A stretch of 7,574 nt of DNA from contig JABDPP010000160.1 in the NCBI GenBank assembly GCA_013042765.1, forward strand, positions 1 to 7,574, written 5' to 3'. A model generated the notes under the pieces. The model saw only the letters and a list, made by a program, of their open reading frames with translations. It was not told where the DNA came from and made no database searches. Positions 1-5,760 of the stretch are shown in pieces. Numbering within the stretch: position 1 is the stretch's first letter; every line of letters starts with the position of its first letter. The stretch is from Litoreibacter sp. Lineage in GTDB: Bacteria > Pseudomonadota > Alphaproteobacteria > Rhodobacterales > Rhodobacteraceae. The translations under genes and the position numbers were made by a program.

Positions 1-200
1 TGGCGCCGTTCGGTCATATCGATCAGATCGTCCCGATGCTGACCCGCAATCCCGATGAGACTTGCGTCAGAACCCTTTGGCACAACAAGAAGGGAACACG
101 CTACCGGATTGTCGAGTGGCCGCGACCTAAGGGGCAAACGGAGGTGTCGGTCAAATCATACGGCACCGGGCAGTTCGACCGTTTGTTGAGAGAGGGGTGA
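1..200 (+). CDS. 3' end of an unrecognised protein-coding gene
   Basis: An open frame runs from the left edge (first full codon at position 3) to a TGA at 198-200, giving 65 C-terminal residues. I do not recognise the family. The fragment is hydrophilic, with no membrane segment, and is fairly rich in Arg, Lys and Trp; it ends in LLREG. That it is coding is inferred from the uninterrupted frame and from the next gene, whose ATG follows the stop by only 3 nt and whose purine-rich ribosome binding site (about 189-197) lies inside this gene's last codons. The two are therefore probably co-transcribed. With the N-terminus outside the window, no function can be assigned. Confidence 0.6.
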   Translation, partial: APFGHIDQIVPMLTRNPDETCVRTLWHNKKGTRYRIVEWPRPKGQTEVSVKSYGTGQFDRLLREG

Positions 201-203
201 GCC

Positions 204-1151
204 ATGGGCGCACCAGAAATCACTGGCGATACAACCGGAGCGGTGACCGAAGGGACGGGCGATATCGTCACAGGAGACCTCGACGATACAGGCTTCTTTT
301 CGGGCAACAACGACGATGTTTGGTCCGTTTCCGTTGGGGCCACATACGGTGTTGCCACGATTGACCCTGTCACTGGCATATGGAGCTACGACCTCACCGA
401 TACCAATCCGGTTGTGAAGGCGCTCGACGCCGGAGAGATGCTCGATGATACGTTCACGGTTCTGGTCGAGGACGAGGACGGCGGGACAGATACCCAGGTT
501 GTGACCATCACGATTGCCGGGGTGCCGTGTTTTGTTCGTGAAACACGGATCGAGACCGATCGTGGCCCCGTTGTAGTGGAGGATCTGCGCGCAGGAGACT
601 TGGTTTGTACGCTTGATAACAGTGTGCAGCCGATCCGCTGGATCGGATCGCGACGGCTGGATGCCGCGCAGCTCAGAACCAATGCGAGGCTGCGCCCGAT
701 CCGGATCCGGGCCGGCGCCTTGGGACAGGGGCTTCCAACCGCCGATTTGCGCGTCTCTCCGCAGCATCGAGTGTTGGTGAACTCCCGCGTCTCGGAGCGG
801 TTTTTCGGGAACCGACAGGTACTGATCGCAGCGATCAAGCCGGTCGATCTCCCCGGTATCGATTTCGAGAACGGCCTGACCGAGATCCTGTATTTCCATC
901 TGATGTTTGACCCGCACGAGATTGTTACGAGCGAGGGTGCGCCGACCGAAAGCCTGTTATGCGCGCCCCAGGCGTTGCGCTCGATCTCGCGTGAAGCCCA
1001 TGATGAGATCGCAGATCTGTTCCCCGAAATCCTCGAGGAAGCGTTTACCCCGGTCTCCGCACGTCCGATCGTGGAGTATGGTGTTCACATTCGCGAGTTT
1101 ACCCGGCTTCTCGCTGCAAATGGCGGAACCGTGCTGCACGTGCCGCTATAG
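204..1151 (+). CDS. VCBS-like domain and Hint (hedgehog/intein-type) domain protein
   Basis: A protein of 315 residues. Residues about 5-106 resemble a single VCBS repeat (GDTTGAVTEG near the start, SVGATYGVATIDPVTGIWSY, then LDAGE and a strand-rich VTITIAG end), an acidic beta-rich fold found in bacterial adhesins and secreted proteins. Residues about 108-255 match the Hint_2 type: Cys109 as the expected N-terminal nucleophile after the AGVP junction, VEDLRAGD at 125-132, QPIRWIG at 142-148, SPQHRVL at 185-191, and the late HLMFDPHEIV...PTES block at 232-250. In Hint domains the Cys drives an N-S acyl shift that cleaves the chain before it, so self-cleavage between Pro108 and Cys109 is an inference. 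No C-terminal Asn-nucleophile junction is visible, so full intein splicing is not expected. There is no N-terminal signal peptide; export, if any, would need another route. The start is supported by an AGAGAGGGG-type site about 6 nt upstream. Target and biological role are unknown. Confidence 0.85.
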   Translation: MGAPEITGDTTGAVTEGTGDIVTGDLDDTGFFSGNNDDVWSVSVGATYGVATIDPVTGIWSYDLTDTNPVVKALDAGEMLDDTFTVLVEDEDGGTDTQVVTITIAGVPCFVRETRIETDRGPVVVEDLRAGDLVCTLDNSVQPIRWIGSRRLDAAQLRTNARLRPIRIRAGALGQGLPTADLRVSPQHRVLVNSRVSERFFGNRQVLIAAIKPVDLPGIDFENGLTEILYFHLMFDPHEIVTSEGAPTESLLCAPQALRSISREAHDEIADLFPEILEEAFTPVSARPIVEYGVHIREFTRLLAANGGTVLHVPL

Positions 1152-1167
1152 CATCCAAATCGTACCA

Positions 1168-1193
1168 CTGCGGCCGATGCGGTCGTGCGGCAG
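1168..1193 (+). terminator. Weak imperfect hairpin downstream of the Hint gene
   Basis: CGGCCG at 1171-1176 can pair with CGGTCG at 1180-1185 around an ATG loop (one G-U pair), with further imperfect outer pairing between CTGC (1168-1171) and GCAG (1190-1193). It lies 16 nt after the Hint stop codon, where a terminator would be expected. No T-tract follows, so Rho-independent termination is doubtful. I see nothing else convincing in the 139 nt between the Hint gene and the acyl-CoA synthetase, and no clear promoter. Confidence 0.2.
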
Positions 1194-1290
1194 GCTCTCC
1201 TGATGAACTCGCCGCCGTGGTCAGTTGGATGGATAGACAACGCACAAGGGCTGTGTGAGCATTCTCCGGCGGCACGATTGAGGTCTTAGG

Positions 1291-2982
1291 ATGTCTTCAC
1301 GTATACCGATTGATGGATTGTCACATGTGGTCGGGGAAACGCGCTCTCCGCTGCGCGATGAGACGATCCCGGAACTTCTCCGGAAGGCTGCAACCAAGTT
1401 TTCGGACCGTGAGGCGGCGGTGTTCCCGGCCCAAGGGATCCGTTGGAGCTATGCGGACCTATCGTGTGAAGTGGATCGGCTCGCGGGGGGGATGCATGAG
1501 ATCGGAGTGCGCAAGGGTGACCGGGTCGGGATCTGGTCTCCGAACCGCTTCGAGTGGCTGCTGACCCAGTTCGCAACGGCACGGATCGGGGCGGTTCTGG
1601 TTTGTATCAACCCGGCCTACCGGATTTTCGAACTTGAGTACGCACTCAACAAGGTCGGCTGTAAGGCTTTGGTCACGGCGCCAGCATTCAAGTCATCCAA
1701 CTACATCGCGATGCTGCAAGAGCTTGCCCCGGAACTGAAAACGGCGGCTCCCGGAGATCTCCACGCCGCGCGATTGCCGGATCTGCGCGCCATCATCGCC
1801 ATGGGCGACGTGACCCCGCCGGGAATGATGGGGTTCGCTCAGGTTTGCGCTGCCGGAGACGCGATTTCCACGGATCTGTTGGATCAAATCTGCCAAGGAC
1901 TGGATCAGAAGGACCCGATCAATATCCAGTTCACCAGTGGCACGACTGGCAGTCCGAAAGGTGCGTGTCTGACCCACAGAAACATCGTGAACAACGCCCA
2001 TTTCGTGACTGAAACGCTGGAGTTCTCCAGCCGTGACAGGCTTTGTATTCCAGTTCCCTTTTACCATTGCTTCGGCATGGTGATGGGCACTTTGGGATGC
2101 GTCAGTAAAGGGGCAGCGATGATTGTCCCGGGCGAGGGGTTTGACCCGGTAGACACCATGGAGGCGGTCAGCAATGAGCACTGCACGGCGATTTACGGCG
2201 TGCCGACGATGTTCGTGACGCAACTGGCGCTTGAGAGTTTTGACAGCTACGACACCAGCCATTTGCGCACCGGCATCATGGCCGGCGCGCCCTGTCCAGC
2301 GGAGGTGATGAAACAGGTCGTCTCACGGATGCACCTGTCTCAGATCACGATCGCTTATGGCATGACGGAGACCTCTCCCGTCTCATTCCAGACCAATGTC
2401 GAAGATCCGTTCGACAAGCGCGTCAGCACGGTTGGCCGCATCCATCCACATGTTGAATGCAAGATCATCGGTGAAGGTGGTGAGACCGTGCCAGCAGGCC
2501 AGCAGGGTGAGCTGCTCACGCGCGGCTATTCTGTCATGCGGGAATACTGGAATGACCCGGACAAGACCGCCGAGAGCATAGATGCGCAGGGCTGGATGCA
2601 TACCGGCGATCTGGCCACGATCGATGCCGAAGGCTACTGCGAAATCACTGGACGGGTGAAGGATATGATCTGCCGTGGCGGCGAGAACATCTATCCCCGG
2701 GAGATCGAAGAGTTCCTCTATACCCACCCCAAAATCGCTCAAGCTCAGGTTTTCGGAATTCCCGACGGCACCTATGGAGAGATCGTCTGTGCCTGGATCA
2801 TCGAGACGGAAGGCGCAGGGCTGACGGCGGAGGATGTGCGCGGCTTCTGCCGTGACAGGATCGCGCATTTCAAGATACCAGCACATGTCCGGTTCAAGTC
2901 CGAACTACCCATGACGGTGACCGGAAAGCCTCAGAAATTCCTGATGCGCGAGGAAATGCTCGAGGACCTCGCCAGCGACTGA
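1291..2982 (+). CDS. AMP-forming acyl-CoA synthetase (FadD/ACSF2-like)
   Basis: A 563-residue member of the ANL adenylate-forming superfamily. It activates a carboxylic acid with ATP to an acyl-adenylate and transfers the acyl group to CoA, in the cytoplasm or at the membrane face. Core motifs are all present in order: phosphate loop TSGTTGSPKG at 215-224, YGMTE at 356-360, GWMHTGDL at 434-441, the hinge region GRVKDMICRGGENIYPREIE from 454, and the C-terminal catalytic Lys546 in TGKPQK. Length fits the medium/long-chain and ACSF2-like branch. The start is backed by TTGAGG at 1278-1283, 7 nt before the ATG. No beta-oxidation genes flank it, so the substrate cannot be told from context. Roseobacters carry many paralogues, including ligases for methylmercaptopropionate (DmdB) and branched or aromatic acids; the specific acid here is open. 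It converges with the downstream aminotransferase gene. Confidence 0.93.
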   Translation: MSSRIPIDGLSHVVGETRSPLRDETIPELLRKAATKFSDREAAVFPAQGIRWSYADLSCEVDRLAGGMHEIGVRKGDRVGIWSPNRFEWLLTQFATARIGAVLVCINPAYRIFELEYALNKVGCKALVTAPAFKSSNYIAMLQELAPELKTAAPGDLHAARLPDLRAIIAMGDVTPPGMMGFAQVCAAGDAISTDLLDQICQGLDQKDPINIQFTSGTTGSPKGACLTHRNIVNNAHFVTETLEFSSRDRLCIPVPFYHCFGMVMGTLGCVSKGAAMIVPGEGFDPVDTMEAVSNEHCTAIYGVPTMFVTQLALESFDSYDTSHLRTGIMAGAPCPAEVMKQVVSRMHLSQITIAYGMTETSPVSFQTNVEDPFDKRVSTVGRIHPHVECKIIGEGGETVPAGQQGELLTRGYSVMREYWNDPDKTAESIDAQGWMHTGDLATIDAEGYCEITGRVKDMICRGGENIYPREIEEFLYTHPKIAQAQVFGIPDGTYGEIVCAWIIETEGAGLTAEDVRGFCRDRIAHFKIPAHVRFKSELPMTVTGKPQKFLMREEMLEDLASD

Positions 2983-3016
2983 ACGCGAGCATCAAGGCCC
3001 GATGCCGCCGCGCGTT
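2982..3016. terminator. Hairpin between convergent genes, possible bidirectional terminator
   Basis: Two nested inverted repeats lie between the synthetase stop and the convergent aminotransferase stop. The outer arms are AACGCG (2982-2987) and CGCGTT (3011-3016); the inner arms are GCATC (2989-2993) and GATGC (3001-3005) around a 7-nt loop. They form one interrupted stem that starts on the last base of the synthetase stop codon. Neither side has a clear T-tract, so intrinsic termination is uncertain. Position and symmetry suit a shared terminator for both genes. Confidence 0.4.
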
Positions 3017-3019
3017 GAT

Positions 3020-4189
3020 CTACTGGAGATCGGAAAACGCCTTCTGAAGCCGGTCGACGGCCTCGGCGATCCGGGCGCGCGGCAGTCCCAAATTGAACCG
3101 CAGGAAGTCTTCGCCCCCGGTGCCAAAACTTGGTCCGAGGTTGGCGGCGATCTTGGCGTCCTTGTTGACGCGTCTTGTGAACTCGGCGCTGTCCATGCCT
3201 GTGCCGGAGAAATCAACCCATGACAGGAACGTGGCTTCCAGGGGCATCGAACTCACGCCCGGGATTGCATTGACCCCTTCATCAAAGAGCGTCCGGTTTC
3301 CGTCGAGGTAGTTCACCAGATCATCAACCCAGGCGCCGCCTTCGGGTGAATAGGCGGCCGTCACCATGTAGAGCCCGAGCGAAGGCGCGCCGATATTGAG
3401 CGCGTACATGCGCGCCTTGAACCGTGCCCGCAAGTCCGGGTCTTCAATGATGACATTGCCGGCGTGCAGACCCGCGATGTTGAAGGTCTTGGAGGCTGCC
3501 GTCATCATGATCAGCCGGTCGGTAATCCCGTCGATCTGGCTCATCGGGATGTGGGTCATGCCGGGGTAAACGAGATCATGGTGGATCTCGTCAGACACAA
3601 GGATCAGATCGTGGCGCTTGGCAAAGGCTGCGATCGCCTGAAGCTCGGGCTTGCTCCAGACCCGTCCGCCCGGATTATGTGGCGAACACAGGAACATCAG
3701 CCGTTCGTCCCCGGTCATCGCGGCGTCATAGCTGTCGATATCCAGCTCGTAGCGGCCGTTTTCATTAACCAACGGCATCTCGACCAGCTCGCGACCCGAG
3801 GCACGGATCAGACGCGCGAAGGTGTGATAGATCGGGGTGAGCAGAACCACGCCATCGCCGGGCTTTGTGTAGGTGTCGAGGCACATGCCGATGCCATTGC
3901 CCAAACCAGTGACGGTGAAGATCCAGCTTGGGTCGATTTTCCAGCCATGGCGGTTTCCCATCCACCACTGGATTGCGGCATTGTATTCCGCAGGATCGCC
4001 GTAGTAGCCGAACACGCCCCTGTCGAGTTCCCTGCGCAGGGCGTCTTGGATGCATTTCGGCGCGGCAAAGTCGGTATCGGCCACCCACATGGCAAGCCCG
4101 TCTTCCGGGGAGACGCCATAGTTCCGCTCCATGTTGTCCCACTTGTCGCAATTTGTTGCGCGACGATCGATGATGGTGTCGAAATCCAT
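3020..4189 (-). CDS. PLP-dependent MalY/PatB-family aminotransferase or cystathionine beta-lyase
   Basis: A 389-residue fold-type I PLP enzyme. Features match the MalY/PatB group: N-terminal MDFDTIIDRRAT followed by KWD, then MWVADTDFAAP at 34-44, FGYYGD at 60-65, Tyr121 (PIYHTF), SPHNPGGRVW at 169-178, Asp200 in SDEIHHDLVY binding the pyridine nitrogen, Lys234 in AASKTFNIAGLH forming the Schiff base, and Arg364 in LRFNLGLPR as the likely carboxylate clamp. Members cleave cystathionine or other cysteine S-conjugates to pyruvate, ammonia and a thiol, and some act as aminotransferases; which reaction applies cannot be told here. The frame stays open upstream to 4315, but the start at 4189 is preferred because MDFDTIIDRR is the normal family start and an AGGAGG site sits 5 nt before it. 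It is divergent from def and convergent with the acyl-CoA synthetase, and appears to be a single-gene unit. Confidence 0.9.
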   Translation of the reverse strand: MDFDTIIDRRATNCDKWDNMERNYGVSPEDGLAMWVADTDFAAPKCIQDALRRELDRGVFGYYGDPAEYNAAIQWWMGNRHGWKIDPSWIFTVTGLGNGIGMCLDTYTKPGDGVVLLTPIYHTFARLIRASGRELVEMPLVNENGRYELDIDSYDAAMTGDERLMFLCSPHNPGGRVWSKPELQAIAAFAKRHDLILVSDEIHHDLVYPGMTHIPMSQIDGITDRLIMMTAASKTFNIAGLHAGNVIIEDPDLRARFKARMYALNIGAPSLGLYMVTAAYSPEGGAWVDDLVNYLDGNRTLFDEGVNAIPGVSSMPLEATFLSWVDFSGTGMDSAEFTRRVNKDAKIAANLGPSFGTGGEDFLRFNLGLPRARIAEAVDRLQKAFSDLQ

Positions 4190-4194
4190 GAGGG

Positions 4195-4200
4195 CCTCCT
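4195..4200 (-). promoter_or_regulatory. Strong Shine-Dalgarno fixing the aminotransferase start
   Basis: On the minus strand this is a perfect AGGAGG, 5 nt before the ATG at 4189. It decides against the longer open frame that would start near 4315 and run across the divergent promoter region into def. Confidence 0.85.
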
Positions 4201-4220
4201 TATTACAGCTGCAGATTTCG

Positions 4221-4236
4221 CTCCGAATGGGCGGAG
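4221..4236. promoter_or_regulatory. Perfect inverted repeat in the divergent intergenic region
   Basis: CTCCG (4221-4225) and CGGAG (4232-4236) form a perfect 5-bp dyad with a 6-nt spacer, centred in the 106 bp between the aminotransferase and def. On the minus strand a TTGATA (complement of 4237-4242) lies directly upstream of it and could be a -35 element for the aminotransferase, though no good -10 follows at 17-18 nt. The site could be an operator or simply chance in GC-rich DNA. Confidence 0.25.
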
Positions 4237-4260
4237 TATCAAGGGCAAACGGGCCCGGGT

Positions 4261-4269
4261 TGCGATAAT
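4261..4269 (+). promoter_or_regulatory. Candidate extended -10 promoter for the def-def-def-fmt operon
   Basis: TGCGATAAT matches an extended -10 element (TGn followed by a TATAAT-like hexamer, GATAAT at 4264-4269). There is no convincing -35 near 4241-4246, which extended -10 promoters can tolerate. Transcription would start near 4276, leaving a leader of about 20 nt before the def ATG at 4296. Confidence 0.4.
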
Positions 4270-4295
4270 GCGCGTGAATAGTTATCTCCCGTTGC

Positions 4296-4814
4296 ATGAA
4301 ATTGCCGATCCTCATTCACCCCGATCCGCGCCTTAAGAAGGTCGCTGCACCCGTTGCCGATATCAGCGACGAGTTGCGCACTCTCGCCGACAATATGCTC
4401 GAGACAATGTATGACGCGCCGGGCATTGGGCTCGCAGCGCCCCAGATTGCGGTGGGCAAGCGGCTGATCGTCCTCGATTGCGTGAAAAAGGAAGGGGAGG
4501 AGCCACGACCGTTGGTGATGTTCAATCCCGAAGTCGTCGCGTCGTCCGAGGAGTGCAACGTTTACGAGGAAGGCTGCCTGTCGATCCCCGAGCAATATGC
4601 CGAGGTCGAGCGCCCTGCCGAAGTGAGTGTGCGTTGGATTGACCGCGACGGGAACGAGCAGCAGGAAGATTTCGACGGGCTCTGGGCGACCTGCGTTCAG
4701 CACGAGATCGATCATCTGGATGGAAAGCTCTTTATCGATTATCTCAAACCCCTGAAACGGCAGCTGATCACCCGTAAGATGGTTAAGCTCAAGCGCGAGA
4801 TGGCGCGGGCGTGA
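4296..4814 (+). CDS. def: Peptide deformylase, canonical paralogue
   Basis: A 172-residue metallohydrolase that removes the N-formyl group from nascent polypeptides at the ribosome. All three family motifs are intact: GIGLAAPQ at 43-50, EGCLS at 92-96 with metal ligand Cys94, and QHEIDHLDG at 135-143 with ligands His136 and His140 and catalytic Glu137. Length is close to the usual 165-175. The C-terminus (about 150-172) is a strongly basic probable helix (nine Lys/Arg, one Glu), the part that in E. coli Def binds the ribosome near the tunnel exit. The start gives the family-typical MKLPILIHPDPRL; no Shine-Dalgarno is visible before it, which is odd for the first gene of an operon. Its TGA overlaps the GTG start of the next paralogue by 4 nt. 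This is most likely the main cellular deformylase. Confidence 0.96.
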   Translation: MKLPILIHPDPRLKKVAAPVADISDELRTLADNMLETMYDAPGIGLAAPQIAVGKRLIVLDCVKKEGEEPRPLVMFNPEVVASSEECNVYEEGCLSIPEQYAEVERPAEVSVRWIDRDGNEQQEDFDGLWATCVQHEIDHLDGKLFIDYLKPLKRQLITRKMVKLKREMARA

Positions 4815-5269
4815 TCAGGCCGATCCTCCAGCATCCGGATCCGTTGCTGCGCCGGATATGTGATCGGGTTCCGGAGATTTCCGATGAGATCAAGGCTTTG
4901 GCCTCCGATATGCTTGAGACCATGTATGACGCACCCGGCCGTGGCTTGGCGGCTCCTCAGGTTGGCGAGTTGATCCGGCTCTTTGTCATCGACACAACGT
5001 GGAAAGAGGGTGCAGCCACCCCCATCGTGTTCGTTAATCCGCAGATCATAGCGACCGCGCCGGAGCAGCAAACCAACGCGGAAGCGTGCCTGTCGATTTC
5101 CGACCAGTCCCTGGACATCGCCCGGCCGTCCTGGGTCGATGTGGTTTGGACGGATCTCAACGGAACGGAAAAACACGACCGTTTTGATGGGTTCGCCGCC
5201 GCCTGCATTTGCCATGAAAATGATCACCTGAATGGCAAACTCATTCTCGACTACGAGGTGGCGGCATGA
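4811..5269 (+). CDS. def: Peptide deformylase paralogue 2, divergent motifs and short C-terminus
   Basis: A 152-residue Def paralogue starting at GTG 4811, inside the preceding gene's last codons (GTGA overlap); this start aligns MIRPILQHPDPLL with the first Def. Metal ligands Cys93, His135 and His139 and the catalytic Glu136 are present, so activity is plausible. Motif 1 is GRGLAAPQ (43-50), with Arg44 where Ile or Val is usual; motif 2 is EACLS (91-95), Gly changed to Ala; motif 3 is CHENDHLNG (134-142), with Cys in place of Gln before the HExxH. The protein stops at DYEVAA, right after the catalytic core, and lacks the basic ribosome-binding helix of the first paralogue. No frameshift explains this: downstream sequence in all frames is the next gene. 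I infer a deformylase with altered substrate use or localisation; catalytic activity is unproven. Confidence 0.88.
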   Translation: MIRPILQHPDPLLRRICDRVPEISDEIKALASDMLETMYDAPGRGLAAPQVGELIRLFVIDTTWKEGAATPIVFVNPQIIATAPEQQTNAEACLSISDQSLDIARPSWVDVVWTDLNGTEKHDRFDGFAAACICHENDHLNGKLILDYEVAA

Positions 5270-5760
5270 TGCGCTCATTCGTGCAATGGCCCGATAAGCG
5301 ACTGAAAACACCCGCCGACCCGGTGGCAGAGGTCACCGAAGAGACAAAAACGGTCTGGGCCGAGATGATCGAGGCGATGGATGCCATGCCTGGCGTGGGG
5401 CTGGCTGCACCGCAGATCGGCGTCATGTTGCGGCTGGCCGTTGTCGATGCTTCGCAGGAGCGCGGCAAGGCGGTCCGAATGGCTAACCCGGAAATCCTGC
5501 ACTCCAGTGCTCAGATGCGCGATCACGAAGAGGCGAGTCCGAACCTCGAGGGGGTTTCTGCCGTTATCTCGCGACCACGCGCTGTCACGGTTCGTTATCT
5601 CAACGAGGAAGGCACGGTAGAGCGGCGCGACTTCGTGGGGCTTTGGGCCACTAGTGTGCAGCACCAGATTGATCACCTGAATGGCAAGATGTTTTTTGAC
5701 CATCTGAGCCGGACCAAGCGCGAGATGTTGCTGAAAAAAGCAAGGAAGCTCTCGCGATGA
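5266..5760 (+). CDS. Peptide deformylase-like protein, predicted pseudoenzyme
   Basis: A 164-residue Def homologue whose ATG overlaps the previous stop (ATGA at 5266-5269); a second in-frame ATG follows at once. Motif 1 is intact (GVGLAAPQ, 43-50). Motif 2 aligns without gaps to EASPN (89-93), so the Cys metal ligand is Ser91. Motif 3 is QHQIDHLNG (132-140): both His residues remain (133, 137) but the catalytic Glu is Gln134, a single GAG-to-CAG change. From family chemistry, loss of both the Cys ligand and the general base should abolish deformylation. The frame is full length and the rest of the fold is retained, including a basic tail (about 147-164, eight Lys/Arg), so it looks maintained rather than decaying. 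A ribosome-binding, regulatory or partner role is inference. Its TGA overlaps the fmt ATG. Automated annotation would probably call it peptide deformylase. Confidence 0.88.
   Translation: MMRSFVQWPDKRLKTPADPVAEVTEETKTVWAEMIEAMDAMPGVGLAAPQIGVMLRLAVVDASQERGKAVRMANPEILHSSAQMRDHEEASPNLEGVSAVISRPRAVTVRYLNEEGTVERRDFVGLWATSVQHQIDHLNGKMFFDHLSRTKREMLLKKARKLSR

Noticed and set aside
156..917. Long open frame (253 codons) on the minus strand
   Set aside because: It is antisense to the VCBS-Hint gene, whose protein shows recognisable domains; the antisense translation resembles no family I know and has no plausible start context. GC-rich coding DNA often gives such shadow frames.
528..1151. Splicing intein within the VCBS-Hint protein
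   Set aside because: There is no C-terminal His-Asn followed by Cys, Ser or Thr and no C-extein, and the domain pattern fits the non-splicing Hint_2 type.
1693..2262. Open frame of 189 codons on the minus strand
   Set aside because: Antisense to the acyl-CoA synthetase, which is fully supported by motifs.
4190..4315. 42-residue N-terminal extension of the aminotransferase
   Set aside because: It would overlap the start of def and the intergenic region, does not resemble the family, and the AGGAGG at 4195-4200 sets the start at 4189.
3464..4336. Open frame of 290 codons on the plus strand
   Set aside because: It is antisense to the PLP enzyme, which has all its catalytic residues, and it runs into the start of def. 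No family features are visible in its translation.
5240..5300. Frameshift that removed the C-terminal helix of the second deformylase
   Set aside because: No basic-helix coding remnant is found in another frame after 5269; the sequence is the start of the third paralogue, and the ATGA overlap looks designed.
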